A DNA stretch of 17,606 nucleotides from Massilia sp. UBA2709. Lineage in GTDB: Bacteria; Pseudomonadota; Gammaproteobacteria; Burkholderiales; Burkholderiaceae_D. A program made the position numbers and the translations under genes. Below are positions 5,990-15,059 of this stretch, piece after piece. How positions within the stretch are numbered: position 1 is the stretch's first letter; each line of letters starts with the position of its first letter. The notes under the pieces are model-generated. The model was not told the DNA's origin and did no database searches. It saw nothing but the letters and a program-made list of their open reading frames with translations. The DNA lies in contig DEKZ01000452.1 of NCBI GenBank assembly GCA_002354135.1, positions 1 through 17,606 of the forward strand, given 5' to 3'.

Positions 5990-6892
5990 ATGCCCTCTAC
6001 GCCTGCCCCGCAACAAATCATCGCGCTCGTCGTACGGCAGAACACGGCCGGGATCGAGGAACCGGTCGCACGCATCCTCGGTTTCCTGCAGGGCTCGGGC
6101 TACCGCGTCGTGTTCGAGGCCGATACCGCGGCCCATCTCGGCATGCCCGGCGTCGAGCCGATGAGCGTGGCCGACATCGGTGAACAGGCCGACCTCGCGG
6201 TCGTCATGGGCGGCGACGGCACCATGCTCGGCATCGCGCGCCAGCTCGCCAAGTACGACATCCCGCTGATCGGCATCAACCTCGGCCGGCTCGGCTTCAT
6301 CACCGACATCCCGGTCGACCGCATGCTGCCGGCGCTGGCCGAGATCCTGCAGGGCAAGGCCACGTCCGAGAAGCGCACCCTGCTCGAAGGCCGGGTGATG
6401 CGCGGCGGCGAAATGATTTATTGCGGCGTGGCCGTGAACGACGTGGTGGTGGCGCGCGGCAGCGGCGCCGGCATGGCGGAACTGCGCGTCGCCGTCGACG
6501 GCCAGTTCATGTACAACCAGCGCTCGGACGGCCTGATCGTCTCGACGCCGACCGGCTCCACGGCCTATGCGCTGTCGGCGGGCGGGCCGCTGCTGCACCC
6601 GAGCCTGCAGGGCATCGTGCTGGTGCCGATCGCGCCGCACGCGCTGTCGAACCGCCCGATCGCCGTGCCCGACACCAGCGAGATCGTGGTCGAGATCGTC
6701 TCGGGCCGCGACATCTCCGTGAACTTCGACATGCAGACCTTCGCCAGCCTGCAGCACGGCGATGAAATCGTCATCTCGCGCTCGCCCAACACCATCACCT
6801 TCCTGCACCCGGAAGGCTGGAGCTACTACCACACGCTGCGCGAAAAGCTGCACTGGCACGAATACCCGTCCTACGACGGCAAACTCAAATAA
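5990..6892 (+). CDS. nadK: NAD kinase
   Basis: Phosphorylates NAD to NADP using ATP or polyphosphate; cytosolic, the sole route to NADP. The 300-residue protein has the GGDGT motif at 74-78 (VVMGGDGTMLG), the NLGRLGF segment, the conserved NDVVV region, and RSDGLIVSTPTGSTAYALSAGGP, which forms the NAD site. The C-terminal part includes HALSNRPI and ends in a HEYPSYDG tail. Length is normal for the family. The start used has only a weak GAGAAA site. recN begins 26 bases after the stop, so the two are probably one transcript behind the LexA box. In several Burkholderiales I recall hrcA lying next to nadK; here the upstream neighbour is the decayed gene. Confidence 0.96.
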   Translation: MPSTPAPQQIIALVVRQNTAGIEEPVARILGFLQGSGYRVVFEADTAAHLGMPGVEPMSVADIGEQADLAVVMGGDGTMLGIARQLAKYDIPLIGINLGRLGFITDIPVDRMLPALAEILQGKATSEKRTLLEGRVMRGGEMIYCGVAVNDVVVARGSGAGMAELRVAVDGQFMYNQRSDGLIVSTPTGSTAYALSAGGPLLHPSLQGIVLVPIAPHALSNRPIAVPDTSEIVVEIVSGRDISVNFDMQTFASLQHGDEIVISRSPNTITFLHPEGWSYYHTLREKLHWHEYPSYDGKLK

Positions 6893-6918
6893 AGAACCGA
6901 CAGGAGACCTGTTTCTTC

Positions 6919-8583
6919 ATGCTGCGCACACTGACCATCCGCGACTTCGTCATCGTCGACGCCATCGAACTCGAATTCGCCAACGGCTTTTCGGTCTTCA
7001 CCGGCGAGACCGGGGCGGGTAAATCGATCCTGATCGATGCGCTGCAACTGGCCCTGGGCGGGCGCGGCGAGGCAAGCATGGTGCGCGAAGGCGCGGCCAA
7101 GGCCGACATCACGGCCGATTTCGCGCTCACCGAAGCGGCCGCATCCTGGCTCGAGCAGCACGAGTTCGCAAGCGAAGAGGGCGGGGCGCTGCTGCGCCGC
7201 GTGATCGACAACGCCGGCCGTTCGAAGGCCTACATCAACGGCATCGCCGCCACCGCCGGCCAGCTGCGCGAACTGGGCGAAATGCTGGTCGACATCCATG
7301 GCCAGCACGCACACCAGAGCCTGCTGAAAGCGGAGGCCCAGCGCGCCCTGCTCGACAACCAGATCGCCGTGCGCGATCCCGCCGCCGCCGCCGAGGCGCA
7401 GGAAGTGGCCGTGGCCTTCCGCGCCTGGCGCGCCCTGTCGCGCCAGCGCGAGGAATACGAAACCAATGCCAAAAACGTGCTGATCGAGCGCGAGCGCCTG
7501 GAGTGGCAGGTGAGCGAGCTCGACAAGCTGGCGCCGAAGCCCGGCGAGTGGGTCGAGATCTCGAACGAGCACAGCCGCCTGTCGCACGCCGCCAGCCTGA
7601 TCGAAGGGGCCCAGGAAGCGCTGGCCGCCATCTCGGAATCGGACCATCCTATCCTGTCGCAGCTGAGTTCCCTGAATACCAAGCTCGGCAAACTGGTCGA
7701 CGTCGACGCCGAGCTGCAGGCCGTGCTCGACTGCATGGAACCGGCGCGCATCCAGTTGCAGGAAGCGGTGTACGCGCTGAACAACTACATCGACAAGGTC
7801 GAGCTCGACCCGGACCGCCTGCGCGAAGTCGACGCCCGCATGGACGCGCTGCACAGCGCCGCGCGTAAGTACCGCGTCACGCCGGAAGAGCTGCCCGAGG
7901 AGCACGCCACGCTGGCCGCCAAGCTGCGCCAGCTGGCCGACGCCACTGATATCGAAGGATTGAAACGCCAGGAAGAGAAGGCGGAAAGCGCCTACCGCAA
8001 GGTGGCGAACCGCCTGTCGGCGCGCCGCGTGGTGGCCGCCAAAGCCTTGAGCGAACAAGTTACGCTGGCGATGCAGGAACTGAGCATGAGCGGCGGCCGT
8101 TTCGAGGTGTCCCTGAACCAGGCCGAGCCGGGCGCGCATGGCCTGGAACAGGTCGAATTCCTGGTGGCCGGCCATGCCGGCGTCGCGCCGCGTCCGCTGG
8201 CGAAGGTCGCCTCGGGCGGCGAACTGGCGCGGATCTCGCTCGCGATCTCCGTCATCACCTCGCACGCGACCACGACCCCAACGCTCATCTTCGACGAGGT
8301 CGACAGCGGCATCGGCGGCGGCGTGGCCGAAGTGGTGGGGCGCCTCTTGAAACGCCTGGGCCAGCAACGCCAGGTGCTGTGCGTGACCCACCTGCCGCAG
8401 GTGGCGAGCCAGGCCAACCAGCACTTCCAGGTGGCGAAAGGTACGACCGGCGAAGGCCGTACGGTCTCGCGCATCGAGGTGCTGAACAACCGGGCGCGCG
8501 TGGAGGAAGTGGCGCGCATGCTGGGCGGGATCGAGATCACGGAGACGACGCGCAAGCATGCGCGGGAATTGCTGGCGTCCTGA
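6919..8583 (+). CDS. recN: DNA repair protein RecN
   Basis: SMC-like ATPase that acts at DNA double-strand breaks during recombinational repair. The 554-residue protein has a Walker A motif GETGAGKS (29-36), the IHGQHAHQSL segment typical of RecN after the N-terminal ATPase lobe, and a long central Glu/Arg/Leu-rich coiled coil. The C-terminal lobe has the signature VASGGELARISLAI, Walker B TPTLIFDEVDSGIGG, and the switch CVTHLPQVA. It lies 26 bases downstream of nadK. AGGAG is present but 12 bases from the ATG, which is long. The LexA box ahead of nadK suggests induction by DNA damage, as known for recN in other proteobacteria. Confidence 0.97.
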   Translation: MLRTLTIRDFVIVDAIELEFANGFSVFTGETGAGKSILIDALQLALGGRGEASMVREGAAKADITADFALTEAAASWLEQHEFASEEGGALLRRVIDNAGRSKAYINGIAATAGQLRELGEMLVDIHGQHAHQSLLKAEAQRALLDNQIAVRDPAAAAEAQEVAVAFRAWRALSRQREEYETNAKNVLIERERLEWQVSELDKLAPKPGEWVEISNEHSRLSHAASLIEGAQEALAAISESDHPILSQLSSLNTKLGKLVDVDAELQAVLDCMEPARIQLQEAVYALNNYIDKVELDPDRLREVDARMDALHSAARKYRVTPEELPEEHATLAAKLRQLADATDIEGLKRQEEKAESAYRKVANRLSARRVVAAKALSEQVTLAMQELSMSGGRFEVSLNQAEPGAHGLEQVEFLVAGHAGVAPRPLAKVASGGELARISLAISVITSHATTTPTLIFDEVDSGIGGGVAEVVGRLLKRLGQQRQVLCVTHLPQVASQANQHFQVAKGTTGEGRTVSRIEVLNNRARVEEVARMLGGIEITETTRKHARELLAS

Positions 8584-8630
8584 ATTCCAGCTTGCCTCGT
8601 AACTGGCCTGCAAGCGTGTGACGGAGGGAC

Positions 8631-8696
8631 GTAGGGTGGACGGCTCCACCCTTGCGCCCGATGTCCACGCTGCGTCGATGCCGCCCACGCGTTCAA
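8631..8696 (+). repeat. REP-like palindromic element, copy 2
   Basis: Starts GTAGGGTGGACGG and ends GCCCACGCGTTCAA, with an internal GTCCACGC that looks like a second or degenerate right half. It lies between the convergent genes recN and the DUF1232 gene. I see no gene in 8584-8726. Confidence 0.75.
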
Positions 8697-8726
8697 CCGG
8701 CGGATACGTCGCCGCGCCAAATTTCT

Positions 8727-9128
8727 CTACACTACGAACCAGCCGACAGCCACGTGCTTCCACAGCACCCACGCGACCAGCAGCCATGCCGAGACAACAA
8801 GCAGGATCCCCCAGTTATTGCGCGGCTTGCGCCCCTCCTTTTCCATCCAGTCGGCAGCCTTGATCCTGCAGGCCTCGAGAACCGCTGCCGGCACCAGCCT
8901 GACCGCGATCCAGATCAGGACCGGCAGCAGGATCACGTCATCCAGGTAGTCAAGGATCGGGATGAAGTCTGGAATCAGGTCAATCGGACTGAGGGCATAG
9001 GCAACGACCAGCACGCCAAGCAGCTTGGCAATGAGCGGCGTGTCGGGACTTTCGCAGGCAAACCAGAGGGCGACGCCGTCATGCTTGATGCGGCGCGCCC
9101 ACGTGCGCAGTCTGTCGAAAAGGCTCAT
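8727..9128 (-). CDS. DUF1232 (YkvA-type) membrane protein
   Basis: A 133-residue inner-membrane protein of unknown function. The diagnostic DUF1232 core is the stretch YALSPIDLIPDFIPIL (about residues 44-59), followed by Y-L-D-D. Hydrophobic segments lie around KLLGVLVVAYAL, VILLPVLIWIAVRLV, and WGILLVVSAWLLVAWVLW near the C-terminus, so two or three spans are likely. No strong Shine-Dalgarno sequence precedes the ATG. It lies 75 bases downstream of the YidC-like gene on the same strand and may be cotranscribed with it. Confidence 0.88.
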   Translation of the reverse strand: MSLFDRLRTWARRIKHDGVALWFACESPDTPLIAKLLGVLVVAYALSPIDLIPDFIPILDYLDDVILLPVLIWIAVRLVPAAVLEACRIKAADWMEKEGRKPRNNWGILLVVSAWLLVAWVLWKHVAVGWFVV

Positions 9129-9203
9129 CGCTTGCCTGGCTAATCGTCAGGAGGAAGGGATCACAGCTTACAAGGAGTTCCCGACGTCTTCCAGATGCGA
9201 GCG

Positions 9204-9833
9204 TTACCGAGCGGGTTCCTTCCTCGGCGCGCTGACATCGTAACGCAGCACAACGCTCTGGATAACACTGGCAAACGCCGACACTGCCCAATACAAGCTG
9301 ACACCGGCTGCCAGCTTCCACACAATGAATGCCGTGACCAGGATTTGCACTGCCATCATCACCATCGCCGTGTCGGCCCCTGTAGACGGCGCATAGCAGG
9401 CTGCGACGGCGGTCAGTACGAGCACGATGAGGGTCAGCGCGGTGTCGGGCGAGGCCAGGTTCCTGATCCACAGGAAGCTACCTGCGCTGGCGTTGGTGAG
9501 GGCCTTGTACAGCAGGCCGAATACCGGCAGCTGGACCAGGGCGCCGAGCAGGCTGGAACGGTCGAGCATGTGCGCGCCGTTTTCCTTGTACAGCGCCGAC
9601 ATCGCGGCGAACATGGCCTTCGGGTCTGACGCGAGGCGCGCCTTGATGGCGTCGACCTGGGGCTGCAGGGCCTTGATTTTCTGCTGGTTAGCCAGCATCC
9701 GGCGCGACAGGTGCAGGGTCAGCGGAAAAAGGGCCAGCCGTACCACAAGCGCCAGGGCCAGAATGGTCCAGCCCATGTTCCCATTGAACAGCATGGAAAG
9801 CTGCGTCATGGCCGACGCCAGGATCTCGTTCAT
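9204..9833 (-). CDS. short YidC/Oxa1-family membrane insertase homologue
   Basis: A 209-residue integral membrane protein covering just the five-span conserved domain of YidC. It lacks the large periplasmic domain of the Gram-negative housekeeping enzyme. Visible landmarks are GNMGWTI then VVRLALFPLTL with the hydrophilic-groove arginine at R32, a cytoplasmic helical hairpin (QKIKALQPQVDAIKARL ... MSALYKENG), LVQLPVFGLLYKAL, FLWIRNLASPD, and a final span pair ending near VLRYD. It lacks the basic tail that aids ribosome binding in longer YidC. It is probably a paralogue helping insert a subset of small membrane proteins, since the main yidC normally sits near rnpA and mnmE; that role is inferred. 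The ATG follows AAAGAG. Confidence 0.85.
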   Translation of the reverse strand: MNEILASAMTQLSMLFNGNMGWTILALALVVRLALFPLTLHLSRRMLANQQKIKALQPQVDAIKARLASDPKAMFAAMSALYKENGAHMLDRSSLLGALVQLPVFGLLYKALTNASAGSFLWIRNLASPDTALTLIVLVLTAVAACYAPSTGADTAMVMMAVQILVTAFIVWKLAAGVSLYWAVSAFASVIQSVVLRYDVSAPRKEPAR

Positions 9834-10054
9834 TTTGCTCTTTCGTTAATGATTAAAAAATCAATATGCAGGAGTCTAATGTGTGTTTATTTCAAGAAAA
9901 ACATGCATTTCCCGATGCTTTACTTCGGTTTTCTGGAAGGAACGGGTGCGCTGGGAGCAGCAAGCGTGAACGCCGGCCCGGACGCCCTAACCGGGCGCTG
10001 CCTCCTGCGGCGCTCTGCCACAATCTCCCTCCAACCAAAACAAAGGAGGTTCGC

Positions 10055-10483
10055 ATGAGCATCGAAAAAGTCCTGTACCGCGCCAAGGCCACTTCGCAGG
10101 GCGGCCGCGAGGGTACGTCGCGCAGCGATAACGGCGTGCTGGACGTCAAATTGACCACGCCGAAGGAGCTCGGCGGCAACGGCGCCACCGGCACCAACCC
10201 GGAGCAGCTGTTCGCGGCCGGCTACTCGGCCTGCTTCCTGGGCGCACTGAAATTCGTCGCCGGCCAGGCAAAAGTAAAACTGCCGGAAGAGCTGACGGTG
10301 ACGGGCGAGGTCGGCATCGGCCAGATCCCGACCGGCTTCGGCATCGAGGCGGATTTGACCATCCACGGTCCGGGCATGGACCAGCAGCAGCTGCAGGAAC
10401 TGGTCGACAAGGCCCACATCGTCTGCCCCTACTCGAACGCGACGCGCAACAACATCGACGTGCGCCTGCATGTGACGACCTGA
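10055..10483 (+). CDS. ohr: organic hydroperoxide resistance protein Ohr
   Basis: Cys-based peroxidase that reduces organic and fatty-acid hydroperoxides, in known cases using lipoylated partners; cytosolic. The 142-residue product is colinear with Pseudomonas Ohr. It has VLYRAKAT at the start, GGREG with R18, the TNPEQLFAAGYSACF motif with E50 and the peroxidatic C60, and the resolving C124 in HIVCPYSNATRNN. It is distinct from the OsmC branch, which is encoded about 5 kb to the left. The start is decided by a near-perfect AAAGGAGGT 4 bases before the ATG; the frame stays open for another 63 codons upstream. No MarR-type OhrR gene is present in the window. An 11-bp hairpin follows the stop. 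Confidence 0.95.
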   Translation: MSIEKVLYRAKATSQGGREGTSRSDNGVLDVKLTTPKELGGNGATGTNPEQLFAAGYSACFLGALKFVAGQAKVKLPEELTVTGEVGIGQIPTGFGIEADLTIHGPGMDQQQLQELVDKAHIVCPYSNATRNNIDVRLHVTT

Positions 10484-10490
10484 TACCTGT

Positions 10491-10527
10491 TGCGCCAGCG
10501 CCGCGTACATGCTGCAGCGCTGGCGCA
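10491..10527 (+). terminator. hairpin after ohr
   Basis: TGCGCCAGCGC and GCGCTGGCGCA pair perfectly (11 bp) around a 15-base loop, 7 bases after the ohr stop. There is no T run, so it may be a transcript-end stabiliser or a T-less terminator rather than a classical intrinsic terminator. Confidence 0.45.
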
Positions 10528-10551
10528 TGGCATAAAGCGGCCGAGTCCGCG

Positions 10552-10581
10552 GTCGCGTCACGCTCAACCTGGTGACGCGAC
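10552..10581. repeat. 10-bp perfect inverted repeat upstream of hemH
   Basis: GTCGCGTCAC and GTGACGCGAC around the 10-base centre GCTCAACCTG, about 90 bases before the hemH -10. It could be an operator for a dimeric regulator or part of the ohr transcript end. A direct repeat GCGATCAAC follows between it and the promoter. Confidence 0.6.
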
Positions 10582-10670
10582 GGCCCATCGATCCGGCCTA
10601 TCGCTGCGATCAACTGTTGGGCTATTGCCGCGATCAACAATATCTTCTCGAAGGCGGGACGGCGCCCACC

Positions 10671-10676
10671 TATAAT
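10671..10676 (+). promoter_or_regulatory. hemH -10 element
   Basis: Exact TATAAT. At a 17-base spacing the -35 would be TCGAAG, which is poor. Transcription would start near 10683, giving a leader of about 20 bases before the hemH ATG. Confidence 0.65.
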
Positions 10677-10703
10677 GGAGGGCCACGCGTTTTCGTCCCT
10701 TTT

Positions 10704-11807
10704 ATGCCCTTCCGAAAAGAACCTCCCCATACCCACGGCAACGTTGCCCAAAGCGCCATCGTCCTCGTCAACCTCGGCACGCCGGATGCGCCGACCCGTG
10801 CCGCGGTCAAGCGCTACCTGAAGCAATTTCTTTCCGATCCGCGCGTGGTCGAAATCCCGCGCCTGGTGTGGTCGTTCATCCTGAAGCTGGTCATCCTGCC
10901 TTTCCGTTCCGGCGCGTCGGCCAAGAAATACCAGACGATCTGGACGAAAGAGGGCTCGCCCTTGAAGGTGCATACCCAGAAGCAGGCGCAACTGCTGCAG
11001 GCGGCGCTCGAGCAGCGCGGTCACGAAGGCGTGCAGGTGCGCATGGCGATGCGCTACGGCTCGCCCTCGCTGCCGGAAGTGCTGGACCAATTGAAGCTCG
11101 ACGGCTGCGACCGTATCGCGATCCTGCCCGCGTATCCCCAGTATTCCGGCACCACCACGGCCTCGATCTGGGACGCCGTGTTCGCGCACTACAAGGACAT
11201 CCGCAACGTGCCCGAGCTGCGCCTGGTGAAGCACTACCACGACCACGAGGGTTACATCGACGCGCTGTACGACACCGTGCAGGCGCACTGGGACGCGCAC
11301 GGCCGCGGCCAGAAGCTGGTGATGAGTTTCCACGGCGTGCCCAAGCGCACGCTGCTGCTGGGCGACCCGTATTACTGCGAATGCCAGAAGACCGCGCGCC
11401 TGCTGGCGGCGCGCCTGCGCCTGGCGCCGGATGAGTACGTCGTCACCTTCCAGTCGCGTTTCGGCAAGGCCGAGTGGCTGCAGCCCTATACCGCGCCGAC
11501 CGTGGCCGAACTGGCGCGCCAGGGCGTCGAGCGGGTGGACGTGATCTGCCCCGGTTTTACCGCCGACTGCCTGGAGACGCTGGAAGAGATCTCGATGGAA
11601 GTGAAGCACGACTTCGAGGCGGCCGGCGGCAAGGAATTCCACTACATCCCCTGCCTGAACGAAGCGCCGACCTGGATTGTCGGGCTGGCCGAGATCGCCG
11701 AACAGCACCTGATCGGCTGGCCGACCATGATGAGCCCGACGCAGCGGGAAGCGGAGCGGCGCGATGCGGAGTTGTCGCGCGAGCATGCCTTGCGTCTCGG
11801 CGCGTGA
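10704..11807 (+). CDS. hemH: ferrochelatase
   Basis: Inserts ferrous iron into protoporphyrin IX, the last step of heme synthesis, at the inner membrane surface. The 367-residue product shows AIVLVNLGTPDAPT near the start, a QYSGTTTASIWD substrate loop, the active-site histidine H210 in MSFHGVPKR, then YYCECQKTARLLA, QSRFGKAEWLQPYT and CPGFTADCLETLEEI with the conserved acidic residue. Length is typical of betaproteobacterial HemH, longer than E. coli's 320. The frame is open upstream, but the TATAAT element lies inside that extension, so the ATG just after it is preferred; the nearest GGAGG is too far away to be its ribosome site. It appears to be a single-gene transcript. Confidence 0.95.
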   Translation: MPFRKEPPHTHGNVAQSAIVLVNLGTPDAPTRAAVKRYLKQFLSDPRVVEIPRLVWSFILKLVILPFRSGASAKKYQTIWTKEGSPLKVHTQKQAQLLQAALEQRGHEGVQVRMAMRYGSPSLPEVLDQLKLDGCDRIAILPAYPQYSGTTTASIWDAVFAHYKDIRNVPELRLVKHYHDHEGYIDALYDTVQAHWDAHGRGQKLVMSFHGVPKRTLLLGDPYYCECQKTARLLAARLRLAPDEYVVTFQSRFGKAEWLQPYTAPTVAELARQGVERVDVICPGFTADCLETLEEISMEVKHDFEAAGGKEFHYIPCLNEAPTWIVGLAEIAEQHLIGWPTMMSPTQREAERRDAELSREHALRLGA

Positions 11808-11860
11808 AGTAAGGCCACCATTGCCGGCACGGTCGCGGCAATTCTGCAGATAGCGATCGA

Positions 11861-11889
11861 CGCGTGGGCGGCGGAGCTGTCCACCCTAC
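11861..11889 (-). repeat. REP-like palindromic element, copy 3
   Basis: On the minus strand GTAGGGTGGACAGCTCCGCC then GCCCACGCG. The stem GTGGAC/GCCCAC has one mismatch. It forms a head-to-head pair with copy 4, whose GTAG is 16 bases away. Confidence 0.8.
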
Positions 11890-11905
11890 ATGTATGCGCT
11901 GACCC

Positions 11906-11940
11906 GTAGGGTGGACGGGTTCCCCGTCCACGCGTTCAAC
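11906..11940 (+). repeat. REP-like palindromic element, copy 4
   Basis: GTAG followed by a perfect 9-bp stem GTGGACGGG-TTC-CCCGTCCAC and the tail GCGTTCAAC. With copy 3 it makes an inverted doublet in the 550-base gap between hemH and grpE. The gap otherwise holds only the possible 26-residue ORF, a hairpin and the sigma-32 promoter. Confidence 0.85.
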
Positions 11941-12027
11941 GAACGTCCGCACACCGCGACCCTCGAATTCTTCCCGCCGGGCTCCCCACGGCCCAACCTG
12001 CTAAAATGCTACGTTTTACGGCTTGGC

Positions 12028-12108
12028 TCACAACCCGGCGTAGCAGATGCATGCCACCGCAAGGGCGGCATACACGACGATGGCGCTGCTGATCAACTGC
12101 AATCTCAT
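12028..12108 (-). CDS. possible 26-residue membrane peptide
   Basis: An ORF of 26 codons preceded by GGAGAG with a 4-base spacer. The peptide begins MRLQLISS and is then almost entirely hydrophobic (AIVVYAALAVACICYAGL), one membrane span with two cysteines. It lies antisense in the hemH-grpE gap, about 150 bases from the grpE sigma-32 promoter and pointing away from it. No family is recognised. The coding potential of so short an ORF cannot be settled from one sequence; a good ribosome site plus an ideal single span are the reasons to list it. A non-coding leader is the alternative. Confidence 0.4.
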   Translation of the reverse strand: MRLQLISSAIVVYAALAVACICYAGL

Positions 12109-12139
12109 GAGTCTCTCCCACGACTGGTTCTTGTTCTGG

Positions 12140-12161
12140 TGACGCGCGTGCAAGCGCGTCA
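12140..12161. repeat. 8-bp inverted repeat upstream of grpE
   Basis: TGACGCGC-GTGCAA-GCGCGTCA, a perfect 8-bp stem with 6-base loop. It sits 30 bases before the start of the 26-residue ORF on the minus strand and 100 bases before the grpE promoter. It may be an operator or leader hairpin. It is not a CIRCE element (TTAGCACTC-N9-GAGTGCTAA). Confidence 0.5.
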
Positions 12162-12260
12162 GGAACGATCTTAGAACTTGCTGCCAGGGAAAGAATCACC
12201 TCATCGGTAAGAGTTGTAACAAATGTTGTCAGTTCACCTGCTAACAAATGCGCAATTCCC

Positions 12261-12288
12261 CTTGAAAATGTAGGAGATCGCCCCATAT
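12261..12288 (+). promoter_or_regulatory. sigma-32 heat-shock promoter of grpE
   Basis: CTTGAA, 14 bases, CCCCATAT: an exact match to the E. coli sigma-32 -35 (CTTGAA) and -10 (CCCCATNT) at a normal spacing. Predicted start is near 12295, giving a leader of about 60 bases. Confidence 0.93.
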
Positions 12289-12357
12289 GCGGCGCTGTAT
12301 GACAAGCAGCATCTGTCCAACCATTCAGCCAAGTCCTTGATTTCAGGAGTATTTTCG

Positions 12358-12909
12358 ATGCAAGACCAAGAAAATCCAGAGGTGATTAAACAGCCCGAAG
12401 GCGAAGCCGATACGGCGACCGTCCAGGCCGCGAACGAAGAATCGCGCGAGGCCAGCCTCGAAGAGCAACTGAGCGCGACCGAAGCCAAGCTGGCTGAAAT
12501 GCATGACGCGTTCATGCGCGCCAAGGCCGAAGGCGAGAACATCCGCCGCCGCGCCCAGGAAGATGTCAGCAAGGCGCACAAGTTCGCCATCGAAAGCTTC
12601 GCCGAAGCCCTGGTGCCGGTACGCGACAGCCTGGAAATGGCCCTGAAGGTCGAAACCCAGACCGTCGAAGCGATCCGCGAAGGCGTCGAGATGACCCTCA
12701 AGCAGCTCACGTCCGCTTTTGAAAAGAACCGCCTGGTCGAAGTCATGCCGGCGCAGGGCGAGAAGCTGGACCCGATGAAGCACCAGGCCGTGTCGATGGT
12801 GCCGGCCGACCAGGAAGCCAACACCGTGGTCAACGTGTTGCAAAAGGGTTACATGATCGCCGACCGCCTGCTGCGTCCGGCCATCGTCACGGTAGCACAG
12901 CCGAAATAA
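12358..12909 (+). CDS. grpE: nucleotide exchange factor GrpE
   Basis: Releases ADP from DnaK and acts as a thermosensor in the DnaK-DnaJ-GrpE chaperone cycle; cytosolic dimer. The 183-residue product has an acidic, disordered N-terminus (about 1-35) and a long helical coiled-coil segment (EEQLSATEAKL through FAIESFAEAL). The C-terminal beta domain contains the GrpE signature around L-D-P-M-K-H-Q-A-V and NTVVNVLQKGYMIADRLLRPAIVTV. The ATG lies 8 bases after AGGAG; an upstream TTG in frame is less likely. A sigma-32 promoter precedes it. dnaK follows after 101 bases that contain a second sigma-32 promoter. Confidence 0.97.
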   Translation: MQDQENPEVIKQPEGEADTATVQAANEESREASLEEQLSATEAKLAEMHDAFMRAKAEGENIRRRAQEDVSKAHKFAIESFAEALVPVRDSLEMALKVETQTVEAIREGVEMTLKQLTSAFEKNRLVEVMPAQGEKLDPMKHQAVSMVPADQEANTVVNVLQKGYMIADRLLRPAIVTVAQPK

Positions 12910-12939
12910 GAAAAAGTAACGTGCTGCTTGGCAAAAGGC

Positions 12940-12968
12940 CTTGAAAGCAGTCAGGTTTTTCCCCATAT
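12940..12968 (+). promoter_or_regulatory. sigma-32 heat-shock promoter of dnaK
   Basis: CTTGAA, 15 bases, CCCCATAT: again exact -35 and -10 boxes. It lies between grpE and dnaK, about 45 bases before the dnaK ATG, so dnaK can be induced independently of grpE. Confidence 0.92.
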
Positions 12969-13010
12969 CCGAAACATCAGAACATTTCAGCATTCAAAGG
13001 AAAATAAATC

Positions 13011-14954
<1,944 letters not shown>

Positions 14955-14971
14955 TCCTTGACCGCGTCATG

Positions 14972-15014
14972 AACCGAGCCGCTGCAGCCGAAAAGGTGCC
15001 GGCTCGGTTTTTTT
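14972..15014 (+). terminator. intrinsic terminator between dnaK and dnaJ
   Basis: AACCGAGCCG (14972-14981) pairs with CGGCTCGGTT (15000-15009), and the 18-base loop can add a GCAgCC/GGTGC inner helix. Seven T end the structure (15008-15014). It lies 17 bases after the dnaK stop. Confidence 0.9.
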
Positions 15015-15059
15015 GCTCAAACAGACAGTTTTGTTCAGTAGATAACAGCAAGGTGCCAA

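Noticed and set aside
6871..8787. Long minus-strand ORF (638 codons) antisense to recN
   Set aside because: The plus strand clearly encodes RecN with all motifs; the antisense frame is an artefact of high-GC codon use. The same applies to long antisense frames over dnaK, hemH, nadK and dnaJ and the plus-strand frame over the HAF gene.
12337..12357. TTG start extending GrpE by seven residues
   Set aside because: The ATG at 12358 has AGGAG at a normal distance, and the extension would place that site inside the gene.
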